Of a stretch of DNA of 37,624 bases, positions 9,507-17,861 are shown in pieces. The stretch covers positions 1-37,624 of the forward strand of contig JALQUR010000370.1 in the NCBI GenBank assembly GCA_023260695.1, given 5' to 3'. This DNA is from Planctomycetaceae bacterium (GTDB taxonomy: Bacteria > Planctomycetota > Planctomycetia > Planctomycetales > Planctomycetaceae). A program made the position numbers and the translations under genes. How positions within the stretch are numbered: the first letter of the stretch is position 1; each line of letters opens with the position of its first letter. Below the pieces are notes generated by a model. That model was given only the letters and a program-made list of their open reading frames with translations, made no database searches and was not told where the DNA came from.

Positions 9507-9820
9507 ACTAACGAGCCTCAGTGAGATCTTGCGAAACTGAATCAATGCGGGGCGGGCAACTGACGGCTGCACTCGCAGCGTTTGAGGGAATTGTCACGCT
9601 GCCACAGTCGGAAGAAACCGGACCTGCAGAACAGCGGTGAGTGCAGCCGTTGGTACCCGGAGGCGGGACGCCGGCACTCTCCACGCACAGTCTACCGCCT
9701 GGTGGTGAATCTGACCATGTCGATGATTACGTGACGACACTGTTTTCGGCGGGATGACTGCAGATTATGCTGCGATGGTGATTCGCGCGGGAAAGGGATT
9801 CTGAAGCGGAGCTGAATGTC
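9507..9820. other. Divergent intergenic region (314 bp) with structured repeat
   Basis: This gap separates the leftward PVC-type haem gene from the rightward FMN-binding gene and must contain both promoters. I see no convincing sigma-70 hexamer pair. Its notable content is the nested inverted repeat at 9563-9650. No coding sequence with a plausible start and ribosome-binding site is visible. Confidence 0.6.
9563..9650. promoter_or_regulatory. Multi-branched inverted repeat in divergent leader
   Basis: A perfect 12-bp inverted repeat (ACGGCTGCACTC at 9563-9574, complement at 9639-9650) encloses a second perfect 7-bp inverted repeat (GCAGCGT at 9575-9581 with 9596-9602) that abuts the outer stem. 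A 4-bp pair (ACCG 9617-9620 with CGGT 9635-9638) abuts the other side of the outer stem. The arrangement would fold as a three-way junction in RNA, or a cruciform in DNA. It lies 57 nt upstream of the leftward start codon at 9506 and 171 nt upstream of the rightward one. Its function is not known; a cis-regulatory leader or protein-binding site is possible. Confidence 0.45.
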
Positions 9821-11119
9821 ATGCATAACGTAGTGAGTGTTTTGCAGCGAGTGCTTGTTCTGAGCGTTTTTCTGCATGGGGCATTCGGAATGAGTGTCTT
9901 CGCTGACGATGGAATTGTGCTGTCGAGCGGAGTTACGCTCAGCGGCAAAGTGCGGCTGCTGCCGGATCAGAAGATCTCAGTTGATGTGCAGAGCGGCGGT
10001 CGGACGCTGAGCCGGTCGTACCCACTGAGTCGCGTCAGAACTTATACGCTGAATGGGAGGACATTTGACGCCGCGACCGGAAAAGCGATCGAGGGAACAG
10101 GTGGAATTCAGGAGAAGTCAGCAGCAGAGCTGCAGGCGATCATTGATCGGGCGGGCAGTGAGCCACCAGAGTGGCTGGAGGGTCTGCAGCCGCGATTTCC
10201 GGACGGACTTGATTTCTCATGGCCGCAGCCTCCGGGGGGCCCATGGGACAGTTCAAGGAATATTGGCCAGTATGTCTGGGATCGCGTGAATCCCAATCCT
10301 TCACGCTGGCGGGACGGCGTGGCTCTGATGCACGAGGTGATGCGGAAGAACCCGAATCCTGAGATTCAGCAGCGGGCAATGCGTACGCTGGGGGGGATGT
10401 ATCACAACCTGCATCAGGATTACGCCCGTGCGGCGTGGTGGTTTCTGAAATCTGGGCTGGACCCGCGTGGCCGCGAGTTTCCTCAGGCGGTAGTCGGTCT
10501 TGCCGACTGTTATCTGCAGCTTGGAGGAAGGACCGTTGCCCTTGAAATTGTCAGAAATATGCCGGCGCGTCCGTATTCTGCGATCAAGCTGCTGGGTGAT
10601 GCGGGCGAGACTGATGAAGCTGTGCAACTTGGGGAACAGTTCGCAAAGACGGGGCAGGCATCCACCTCATTGCTGTACGCCGGCGACGCCTGCCGCGTAG
10701 CCGGTCGTCTGCAGCAGGCTGAGGGCCTCTACCGTCGAGCCCGGCAGGCGGCTCTTGATGCCGCGGATGCAGACAAGCCACATCGCCAGAGGGATCGTCG
10801 TCGTGCCGAGGCCAGCATCTCTGTTGTGCAGCATCTGCAGCTTTCGCCGGAACAGTTGGCTGACGGGACTTACCGGGCTTCCAGTCCGGGGTATGAGGCG
10901 GACGTCGAAGTGGAGGTGGTCCTGCAGGGGGGATCAATGAAGTCTGTCCGCGTTACGGATCATCGAGAGAAGCAGTTCTACTCATCCATCGCTGAGACGC
11001 CTGCGAGAATTCTGCGGAAGCAGTCAGTGAATGGGATTGATGCGACGACCGGAGCTACGATCACTTCCGAGGCGATTATCAATGCCACTGCGAAGGCCAT
11101 GCTGCAGGGATCGAAGTGA
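9821..11119 (+). CDS. Exported FMN-binding domain protein with TPR-like middle region
   Basis: A 432-residue protein with ATG 9821 preceded by GGAG at 9 bp. Residues 1-28 are a signal peptide (…SVFLHGAFGMSVFADD). Residues ~30-75 form a small beta-rich domain (LSSGVTLSGKVRLL). About 150-330 is helical and TPR-like (ALMHEVM, YARAAWWFLKSGL, AVVGLADCYLQLGG, AGRLQQAEGLYRRA). The C-terminus (~347-430) is an FMN_bind domain (GTYRASSPGY..DVEVEVVLQGG..VRV) ending in DATTGATIT. In RnfG/NqrC/NosR-type domains the last Thr of this motif (Thr413 here) is covalently flavinylated by ApbE. So this is probably an extracytoplasmic flavoprotein relaying electrons. The polyferredoxin gene starts 48 bp downstream, so they are likely one operon. 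No apbE is in the window. Fusion to a TPR region is unusual. Confidence 0.88.
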   Translation: MHNVVSVLQRVLVLSVFLHGAFGMSVFADDGIVLSSGVTLSGKVRLLPDQKISVDVQSGGRTLSRSYPLSRVRTYTLNGRTFDAATGKAIEGTGGIQEKSAAELQAIIDRAGSEPPEWLEGLQPRFPDGLDFSWPQPPGGPWDSSRNIGQYVWDRVNPNPSRWRDGVALMHEVMRKNPNPEIQQRAMRTLGGMYHNLHQDYARAAWWFLKSGLDPRGREFPQAVVGLADCYLQLGGRTVALEIVRNMPARPYSAIKLLGDAGETDEAVQLGEQFAKTGQASTSLLYAGDACRVAGRLQQAEGLYRRARQAALDAADADKPHRQRDRRRAEASISVVQHLQLSPEQLADGTYRASSPGYEADVEVEVVLQGGSMKSVRVTDHREKQFYSSIAETPARILRKQSVNGIDATTGATITSEAIINATAKAMLQGSK

Positions 11120-11167
11120 ACCGCCTGCGATTTCTGCTGTACTGAGTGTGCTGGTCCTGGAGGTGAG

Positions 11168-13300
11168 ATGATGCGACTGGACTGGTTTCTGCCGACGCTG
11201 CGGAGTGATCGCCCGGGGAACCGTCGTCGATATCCGGGGCGTATCAGGGCGTTTGGCATTCGCGTGCTGCCGAGATTTCTTTTTTCCGACCACCACAGAA
11301 TGCGACGCGGACTTGCTCGCCGAGTGCTCGTTCGGATGGGGCCTGTCTGGGCTGCTGCTCCTGTTCGGCGGCTGATTCAGAGCAGCTGTCTGGTCATCTT
11401 TCTGTATCTTTTCTTCTGGGTTTGCTGGCCCTATTCAGCTGAGCCTGTGGCTCCGTCAACTGGATGGAATCCCGCTGAATTCGACTACGAGCGTGCAACG
11501 GTATCACTTTCCGCCGGCATTGATAGTGCATCTGCCACTGAGATGATCGACGGGGCGTCTGCATTGTTTGTGACGGACCAGAGTAATCTGCAAACATACG
11601 GTGTGGCTGAAGATCGATCGCGTCCTGACGACGGTGCTGAGCCGGAGTCTCTGATCAGAGTGGCTGCAACTTCTCCGGGCAGGCTCACACTCGATCTTTC
11701 AGCGTTGCCCGCTGACCAGATTGATGAGCTGTCAGTGTCCACGGGCCCGTGGGATCTCTCGTCAACTGGTCCCGACCACTGGCCCGGACATTACTCGACG
11801 AATCTGCAACAAAAGGAGCAGCTTGACGCAGAGTTCTTTCTGATAATTGATCCACTGGTGAGTCTGTCAACAGCTGTGGCTTCTCGCTCGTGGGTGTGGT
11901 CTCTGGCGGCAGCGGGCGGAATCCTGGCAGTCTGTCTGGTCATTCCAAGGGGGTTCTGCGGTTACATCTGTCCGTTGGGGACCACGATTGATCTGTTCGA
12001 CTGGGCTGTCGGACGTCACGTGCGGCGGTTTCGAGTCGCTGGTGAAGGGTGGTGGGTGCACATCCGTTTTTATCTGCTGCTGGGAGTCATGATTGCTGCC
12101 GGTGGGGGAGTATTGTTGAGTGGATATGTGTCGGCGATCCCGGTGATCACTCGAGGATTGCTGTTTACGCTGGCTCCGCTGCAGAACGGGGCTGCAAACG
12201 GATGGCATCAGATTCCCGGATGGAACAGTGGGCACCTTGTTTCAGTGCTGTTGTTTCCTGGTGTGCTGGGACTGGGACTGCTCAGGCCGCGATTCTGGTG
12301 CAAGTATGTCTGTCCCAGTGGTGCGGTCTTTTCTGTGGCGAACCTGTTTCGGCTCAGTGAGCGAAAAGTCGATTCATCCTGTATTCACTGCAACAAGTGC
12401 GTGGAGATCTGTCCGTTCGACGCCATTAAGCCTGACTTCACAACACGCACATCGGACTGCACGTTGTGTCAGTCCTGTGGCGGGGTCTGCCCGACGCACT
12501 CGATCCACTTCACGGGGCGTCTGGATTTTGTTGAGCTGAAGACGCCGAACGATCCCCCGACACTCGAAACGGCACTGGGACGGCGCGGTTTCTTATCGGC
12601 TGCTGTCGGGACAGGCAGTTCACTGGCAGGCGGAGTGTTTACAGCACTGGCCATCGGTGGCGGAGAAACTGCCGGGACGCAGACCATTCCCGTACGGCCC
12701 CCGGGCAGCGTACCTGAGAGTTCATTTCTGCAGATGTGTATCCGCTGCGGGGAGTGCTTCAAGGCATGTCCCAGCGATGTGTTGCAGCCGATGGGTTTCG
12801 AGCAGGGCCTGAATTCGCTGTGGACGCCGGAGGTTGTTGCGGACTGGGCGGGGTGTGCATCTTCCTGCAACGCCTGTGGTCAGGTCTGTCCGACGGGGGC
12901 CATCAGTGCGCTTCCACTCGAGGAAAAACGCTACGTGAGAATGGGGCTGGCAGTAATCAACTCAGAGACATGTCTGCCGCTGGCGGGAAGAGGAGCGTGT
13001 CAATTATGTGTCGATGAATGTACTGCAGCAGGCTACAACGCTCTGGAATTCATCCAGACGGGCACGCAGGTTGACGAACAGGGCAATCCTGTAGCGGGGA
13101 GTGGATTCCTGGCGCCGTATCTGCTTCCTGATCTGTGTGTCGGTTGTGGCCTTTGTCAGACCCGTTGTTACGGGATCAATGTTGCCGACCGCGGCGTGCT
13201 GAAGCAGTCTTCGATCGTGATTGAGGCTGGTGAGGGACGAGAGGACCGGTTGCTGGCAGGCTCGTGGCGTGAACTGGCGCAACAACGTATGGCCAGATAG
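11168..13300 (+). CDS. NapH-NapG-like fusion: membrane polyferredoxin with six 4Fe-4S motifs
   Basis: A 710-residue membrane iron-sulfur protein; GGAGG lies 4 bp before ATG 11168 and 7 bp before ATG 11171, so the second may be used. Order: basic N-tail, TM ~70-88, an extracytoplasmic stretch ~90-225, then NapH/NosR-like TMs with CGYICP (264-269) and CKYVCP (378-383). Two ferredoxin motifs follow (Cys405/408/411/415 and 431/434/437/441), as in NapH. Next comes a twin-Arg GRRGFL (471-476) plus hydrophobic stretch, then a NapG-like domain (VRPPGS..., RMGLAV). That domain has Cys524/527/530/534, 563/567/570/574, 602/611/614/618 and 657/660/663/667. NapG and NapH are separate proteins in nitrate respiration; here they read as one chain. 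With the FMN protein upstream it probably passes quinol electrons outward. No nap or nos terminal reductase is nearby. Confidence 0.92.
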   Translation: MMRLDWFLPTLRSDRPGNRRRYPGRIRAFGIRVLPRFLFSDHHRMRRGLARRVLVRMGPVWAAAPVRRLIQSSCLVIFLYLFFWVCWPYSAEPVAPSTGWNPAEFDYERATVSLSAGIDSASATEMIDGASALFVTDQSNLQTYGVAEDRSRPDDGAEPESLIRVAATSPGRLTLDLSALPADQIDELSVSTGPWDLSSTGPDHWPGHYSTNLQQKEQLDAEFFLIIDPLVSLSTAVASRSWVWSLAAAGGILAVCLVIPRGFCGYICPLGTTIDLFDWAVGRHVRRFRVAGEGWWVHIRFYLLLGVMIAAGGGVLLSGYVSAIPVITRGLLFTLAPLQNGAANGWHQIPGWNSGHLVSVLLFPGVLGLGLLRPRFWCKYVCPSGAVFSVANLFRLSERKVDSSCIHCNKCVEICPFDAIKPDFTTRTSDCTLCQSCGGVCPTHSIHFTGRLDFVELKTPNDPPTLETALGRRGFLSAAVGTGSSLAGGVFTALAIGGGETAGTQTIPVRPPGSVPESSFLQMCIRCGECFKACPSDVLQPMGFEQGLNSLWTPEVVADWAGCASSCNACGQVCPTGAISALPLEEKRYVRMGLAVINSETCLPLAGRGACQLCVDECTAAGYNALEFIQTGTQVDEQGNPVAGSGFLAPYLLPDLCVGCGLCQTRCYGINVADRGVLKQSSIVIEAGEGREDRLLAGSWRELAQQRMAR

Positions 13301-13305
13301 CAAAC

Positions 13306-13339
13306 CAGCCGAGCCTGCCCGGGAGACAAGTCTCGGCTG
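13306..13339. terminator. Bidirectional hairpin between convergent genes
   Basis: CAGCCGAG (13306-13313) pairs perfectly with CTCGGCTG (13332-13339) around an 18-nt loop, inside the 65-bp gap between the rightward polyferredoxin stop and the leftward FKBP stop. Placement suits a shared terminator for both transcripts. T-tracts are short on both sides (TT on plus, TTT after one base pair of spacer on minus). Confidence 0.55.
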
Positions 13340-13365
13340 TTCACATGTCTGCTCAGCGATGCTGG

Positions 13366-13776
13366 TTATTTCACAGCCTTCAGTTCAACCAGAAAGTGCA
13401 GGGTTGCATTGCCGGGAATGACACCACCGGCGCCAGCAGCTCCGTACCCAAGCTGGGGGGGAATCACCAGTTCAATCATGCCGCCTTCGCCGACCAGCTG
13501 CATGCCTTCTGTCCAGCCGCGAATCACCTGGTTCAGTCCGAAGGCGATGGTCTGACCGCGCTGATAGGAGCTGTCGAATACCTTGCCCCCCGGGAGCCAG
13601 CCGTGGTAGTGCACCTCAACGGACTGGCTGGCGGATGGCTTTGCACCACTACCTTCGCGAAGGATGCGGTATTTCAATCCGGAATCTGTGATGAGCATCC
13701 CGGTCGGAGCGTTCTGATCGATGGCTCCTGCACCGGACGGCAGTTCTGGAAACGGTACTGAATTGGCATCGCTCAT
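13366..13776 (-). CDS. FKBP-type peptidyl-prolyl cis-trans isomerase
   Basis: A 136-residue single-domain FKBP. The ATG at 13776 has a strong AGGAGA about 6 bp upstream. After a short N-terminal extension (1-31) the fold runs from SGLKYRILREGSG through VEVHYHGWLPGGKVFDSS, the hallmark FGLNQVIRGWTEGMQL segment and PPQLGYG, to LHFLVELKAV at the end. The conserved Tyr, Phe-Asp, Val-Ile-x-Gly-Trp and Tyr positions of the active site are all present, so it should catalyse prolyl isomerisation. There is no signal peptide, so it is probably cytoplasmic. It lies 175 bp downstream of the leftward dihaem cytochrome gene with a hairpin in between, so co-transcription is uncertain. Confidence 0.96.
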   Translation of the reverse strand: MSDANSVPFPELPSGAGAIDQNAPTGMLITDSGLKYRILREGSGAKPSASQSVEVHYHGWLPGGKVFDSSYQRGQTIAFGLNQVIRGWTEGMQLVGEGGMIELVIPPQLGYGAAGAGGVIPGNATLHFLVELKAVK

Positions 13777-13827
13777 GGATTTCTCCTGTGTGTTCTGCAG
13801 GCGTTCTGAGAGTGGTGTTGCGTGTGA

Positions 13828-13864
13828 CAGCAGTGCTGCACGCGGGTGATGTGCAGGACTGCTG
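13828..13864 (-). promoter_or_regulatory. Long imperfect hairpin in the leader of the FKBP gene
   Basis: CAGCAGT-g-CTGCAC (13828-13841) pairs with GTGCAG-g-ACTGCTG (13851-13864): 13 base pairs, one G/G mismatch, 9-nt loop. It lies 52 nt upstream of the FKBP start and 88 nt past the stop of the upstream cytochrome gene. There is no T-tract after it on the minus strand, so it could be an attenuator, an RNA-processing site or a factor-dependent end rather than a simple intrinsic terminator. Confidence 0.4.
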
Positions 13865-13951
13865 ATGGCCAGTGTGGCAGGTTATCAACGCTTCGCAATC
13901 CAGATGCGGAAACGATCTGAGAACGGCGGAAACAGGAATCAGGCTGGCCGA

Positions 13952-16444
13952 CTATCTGTTGCGAAATGCTGTACTCGACGTAATCGACAGGATCAGATCC
14001 TGCAGTCGGAAATCACCGTGCTCATCAAAATGTCGGCGTAACAGAGATGTGATCGTAGCCTGATCCTGTGGCCCCGGAAGTCGCCCGAGTGCGTATGTCA
14101 GCAGTTGCAGGGTGATGTTCCGGACAAACACATCCTCCCGTGCGGCAAGGGCTGACCGCAGATCGGCGATTCCGGCGAACTCTGTGGAATCCGGGAGCAC
14201 CCCGGCTGTATCGATCGGAATCCTGCGTTGTGCATCGTAGAAGTTTCGTGACCGACCGATGGGATCAAATCCTTCCAGAGCAAATCCCGGCGGATCGATC
14301 AGTCGGTGGCACTGTGCGCAGGCCGCGTTCTCCCGGTGCTGCTCCAGCTGCGTGCGAATCGACGTGGCGCCACGAACATCGGGGTCAATCGCTGGCACAT
14401 TATCCGGTGGCGGTGGTGCCCGGAATCCGAGGATTTTTTCGAGTACCCAGACACCACGTACAACCGGGGAAGTCTCGATGCCATTGGCAGACACGGTCAG
14501 CACGGAGGCATGCCCAAGCAGACCCCGGCGCTTTGTGTCGGGCAGTGTGACGCGATGAAACGTTGCGGCTTCTTCAGGAGGAATCTGATCAGTCAGTTCA
14601 TAAAGTCTGGCCAGATCGCGATTCACGAACGTGTGCTCAGCCCTCAGGATCTGAGTGGCTGGCTCGTTATCCTGAATCAGCTGCTGCAGGAACAGCACTG
14701 TCTCCTGCTTCATGTCATCCTGCAGTCCGAGACTGTAGTACAGCTGAAAGCTGCGAGCATCCGGCGGCATGTTCCCCAGTTCACGCAGGTTCAGCCAGCT
14801 GTCAGCAAAGTCCGCAACAAAGCGTTCACTCGCCGGTGACTGCAGCAGCCTTGTTGTCTGCGCTGCAAGTACCTGTGGTTGCAGGATTTCACCTGTGTCA
14901 GCCAAACGCGCAAGGGCGTCGTCCGGAGGTGCCGAAGTAAGAAAATAAGCAAGCCGCTCGGCCAGTCCGTGCGCGGTCAGCGTGCCGCTCGCTGCTTCCG
15001 ACGGTGGCTTGAAGTAAAGGAACTCGGGAGAGCAGAGAGCGGCTTTGAGTGTATTGCGAGCAGCCGCGAGGTCGTCGGTTCCCTGTCGCCGCTGCTGCTC
15101 ATAAAGCTGCAGCAGTGGAGCAGAATCGGAGCTGTTTACAGGTCGACGCCACGCTCGACGGAGGAACCGCGACAGAAACTGAGGAAACTGATCCGGATCC
15201 AGGTTTACGTCCGCGATCAGCAGCTGTTCGCTCTTTGTGGCGGCTCTCGGAAGTGGTCCGGAGATGTCGATCTCGTAGATCCGGATCTGCGGCAGATACC
15301 CTGTGGCAATGACTGAGTTCCGCATCTCCACGATTCCACGGGAGCCTCGCAATTCCTCAGGGATTGTGTCCTTGTGTTCGCGAAACACACGCGCGTATGC
15401 ATTGCGAACGTCGTGCTGTCCGTTTTCGAAGGTGAAGCGGGGAACAAATCCGCGATCCAGCCAGATGTTGAATTCGTACCACTGCTGCTGATTGTCAGCG
15501 ATCACTGTTTCTGCAAGCAGTGGCTGAACCGGCTGGATATGGACCTGATCCCGGATCCTGGTGTCACCCGGACGGATTCCCAGTCGAAATGGCTCACTGC
15601 AGTCGATCTGTGCCACTCGAGGACTGTAGGGGGTATCGCGATGCAGGGCTTCAGCAAGGATCCGCACCGTGTAGATGCCATCGAAAGGCACACCCTGTGG
15701 CAGTCCGGGAACCGGACCGTAGGCGCCTTCCGGCTTGTCATTCAGAGGGTGGTCGTAGAGCACCATGAAGCGATGATCGAAGGCATTTCGATGAGCGATC
15801 GCCAGTTCCTGCTGCTGAAAGAACTTGTCAGTGAAGTGCCAGGATTCCGACGTGACAGGCTGCGACTGCTGCCACGCCTTCTCTATGCAGATGTCTGCCG
15901 CTTCGAGATACTCCTGCAGCAGAAACCCTGAAGTTGACAGGGAACTGCTGATATTGTCGAAGCCGGCTGAGACCTGATCGTCAGGAAACGTCTGTGTTGG
16001 ATCGACGGCATGGAGTGGCAGACCCAGAAGTGCTGAGACCGTATTGCGATATTCTCTGCGGTTGAGCCGACGCAGGACAGTGGTCGAGGGAAGGTGCTGA
16101 ACTCGTTCGGAGAGTTCCGTCTGCAGACTGCGTGCAGCCTGAATCATCTGCAGAACCACTTCGGAATCAGGCTGCTCAGCATCCTGTGGCGGCATGCGAC
16201 TGAGCACGAGCTGGTCGATGACTTCCTGCAGACTGCGGAGTGAATCCGGGTGCTCCGCGAGCGGGAACAGACCGCTCAGATCACGTTCACCGCCTGGGTC
16301 CTGTCCGGAATGACAGTCGATGCAGTACTGCTTCAGAAACTGACTGAGCGGCTGAGCCGCTGTCTGCTGAGCCAATACGGGTGTCGCAGCGATGAGCACC
16401 AGCAGCAGGCAAGACCAGAAAATGTGAGCAGACGACCGAGTCAT
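13952..16444 (-). CDS. DUF1587/1592/1588/1585-type dihaem cytochrome
   Basis: An 830-residue exported planctomycete cytochrome. ATG 16444 overlaps the stop of the upstream DUF1552 gene as ATGA and has GAGGG 5 bp ahead, so translation is probably coupled. The signal peptide is residues 1-25 (…LIAATPVLAQ). Haem site 1 is CIDCH (41-45), with SRMPP further on as candidate axial-Met segment. A DUF1587-like block follows (LRRLNRREYRNTVSALLG...FPDD..SAGFDN), then DUF1595-like (FLRRAWRRPV), DUF1592-like (AERLAYFLTSAPPD..., FVADFADSWLNLREL) and DUF1588 with haem site 2 CAQCH (709-713) in CHRLIDPPGFALEGFD. DUF1585 closes the protein. The function is unknown in this family; it is presumed extracytoplasmic electron transfer tied to its DUF1552 partner. 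Confidence 0.93.
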   Translation of the reverse strand: MTRSSAHIFWSCLLLVLIAATPVLAQQTAAQPLSQFLKQYCIDCHSGQDPGGERDLSGLFPLAEHPDSLRSLQEVIDQLVLSRMPPQDAEQPDSEVVLQMIQAARSLQTELSERVQHLPSTTVLRRLNRREYRNTVSALLGLPLHAVDPTQTFPDDQVSAGFDNISSSLSTSGFLLQEYLEAADICIEKAWQQSQPVTSESWHFTDKFFQQQELAIAHRNAFDHRFMVLYDHPLNDKPEGAYGPVPGLPQGVPFDGIYTVRILAEALHRDTPYSPRVAQIDCSEPFRLGIRPGDTRIRDQVHIQPVQPLLAETVIADNQQQWYEFNIWLDRGFVPRFTFENGQHDVRNAYARVFREHKDTIPEELRGSRGIVEMRNSVIATGYLPQIRIYEIDISGPLPRAATKSEQLLIADVNLDPDQFPQFLSRFLRRAWRRPVNSSDSAPLLQLYEQQRRQGTDDLAAARNTLKAALCSPEFLYFKPPSEAASGTLTAHGLAERLAYFLTSAPPDDALARLADTGEILQPQVLAAQTTRLLQSPASERFVADFADSWLNLRELGNMPPDARSFQLYYSLGLQDDMKQETVLFLQQLIQDNEPATQILRAEHTFVNRDLARLYELTDQIPPEEAATFHRVTLPDTKRRGLLGHASVLTVSANGIETSPVVRGVWVLEKILGFRAPPPPDNVPAIDPDVRGATSIRTQLEQHRENAACAQCHRLIDPPGFALEGFDPIGRSRNFYDAQRRIPIDTAGVLPDSTEFAGIADLRSALAAREDVFVRNITLQLLTYALGRLPGPQDQATITSLLRRHFDEHGDFRLQDLILSITSSTAFRNR

Positions 16445-17745
16445 GCAAGCCCTCGCAGTGTTCCGGTGGAGGTTGAAAAGTGATCAACCTCAAGGCCGAA
16501 CTGCTGCAGCAGGCTGACAAACAGATTTGTCAGTGGCGGTCGCTGGGAACTTTTCGCATCGAATTCCAGCAGTCTGCCGTGGCGGAAACCACCGCCAGCG
16601 AGAACGATTGGCAGGTTGGTGTTCGTATGGGAATTAGCGTTGCCCATGCCGCTGCCAAAGAGCACGCTGGTGCGATCCAGCAGGCTGCCGTGTTCATCAT
16701 GAACGTTGTTCAGGTTGTCGACAAAGCGCACGAACTGTTCACACTGATACGTGTCCAGAGCTATCAGCGCGGCGACGGCTTCGGGCTTCTGTCCGTGGTG
16801 CGAGAGTGAGTGGTATCCACCCTTGATGCCAAGATCAGCGGGATTGAAGTCGCCACCAAGTTCAAGTGTGGCGATTCGAGTTGAACCCGTCTGCAGTGAA
16901 AGCAGGATCAGGTCGTAGAGGAGTGGCAGATCCTGGACCAGATTCCGATTGACTGGTTGCTCAAATGGTGCCGGTGGTCTGGGAACATCGATCCAGTTTC
17001 GCCGCATCTCCAGACGCTTTTCCACGTCTCGCACTGATGTCAGATATTCGTCCAGCTTGCGGCGATCAAAATCGTTCAGCTTCCGCTCCAGTGAATGCGT
17101 CTGATCGCGGACCAGGTCCAGAATGGACCCTTGTAACTGAAATCGACTGATTGCCTGAGCTCGCTCGGACTCAGTCTCCTGCACGAACAGTCTGCGGAAA
17201 AGCTGCTCCGGGCCAGGAATCGTCGGAACGCGAGTCCCTGTTTTTGTCCACGACATCTGGCAGCCGCCATGGATGCCATCTTCGCTTCCGATAGTGAGTG
17301 AAGGGAAGCGCGTCTGGCCGGCGACTTCGTCTGCCGCGAACTGATCAAGAGTGACATTTCCATCAGGCATCGAACCAGCGTCGATCTGTCGCACGCCGGA
17401 AAGAAATGTATGCACGGAAAAGTGCCCACCTGGCGTGCCGTGATCGAGTCCGGAAATAACCGTGGACTGCTGCGCAATGCGGTTCAGCGGCTGGCTGCTT
17501 TCTCCCGGGTTGAAGGTGGAATGAATCCGGAGCGATGCATCGACTTCAGTGGACTCTCCGGAACCAGTCGGCCAGAAGGCTTCCGGATAAAATCCGAGCA
17601 TGTTCCCGATACACACCAGATTCCGTTGCTGCGAATGTTGTGTTTTTTCGTCGGCTGAGACGCAGCTTCCGAGCGATGGCAGAGATGGCAGAGCGATTGC
17701 TGTCCCTGCTGCTCGCAGGAAACTACGACGTTCGTAGTAACGCAT
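16441..17745 (-). CDS. DUF1552 protein, Tat-exported
   Basis: A 434-residue protein beginning with a Tat signal (ERRSFLRAAG, residues 5-14, then a hydrophobic stretch). The DUF1552 pattern is clear: VISGLDHGTPGGHFSVHTFLSG, the helix with KLDEYLTSVRDVEKRLE, LPLLYDLILLSLQTGSTRIATLELGG, GYHSLSHHGQ, and VLFGSGMGNANSHTNTNLPIVLAGG. The biochemical activity of DUF1552 is not established; many His and Asp residues suggest a metal site. It precedes its cytochrome partner and overlaps it by 4 bp, the reverse of the gene order in the other two DUF1552 pairs here. The ribosome-binding site before ATG 17745 is weak. A consensus -10 box lies 117 bp upstream of the start. Confidence 0.94.
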   Translation of the reverse strand: MRYYERRSFLRAAGTAIALPSLPSLGSCVSADEKTQHSQQRNLVCIGNMLGFYPEAFWPTGSGESTEVDASLRIHSTFNPGESSQPLNRIAQQSTVISGLDHGTPGGHFSVHTFLSGVRQIDAGSMPDGNVTLDQFAADEVAGQTRFPSLTIGSEDGIHGGCQMSWTKTGTRVPTIPGPEQLFRRLFVQETESERAQAISRFQLQGSILDLVRDQTHSLERKLNDFDRRKLDEYLTSVRDVEKRLEMRRNWIDVPRPPAPFEQPVNRNLVQDLPLLYDLILLSLQTGSTRIATLELGGDFNPADLGIKGGYHSLSHHGQKPEAVAALIALDTYQCEQFVRFVDNLNNVHDEHGSLLDRTSVLFGSGMGNANSHTNTNLPIVLAGGGFRHGRLLEFDAKSSQRPPLTNLFVSLLQQFGLEVDHFSTSTGTLRGLA

Positions 17746-17861
17746 GTGGGTACCTGTTGCTGTTTGTTCAAGGAAAACACGTCTGTCTGAGCTGTATTCA
17801 GATCGTCACGGAGTGAGACGCGATTGCTGCGAAATCAGTTGCTGCGCTGTGAGCAGCAGAA

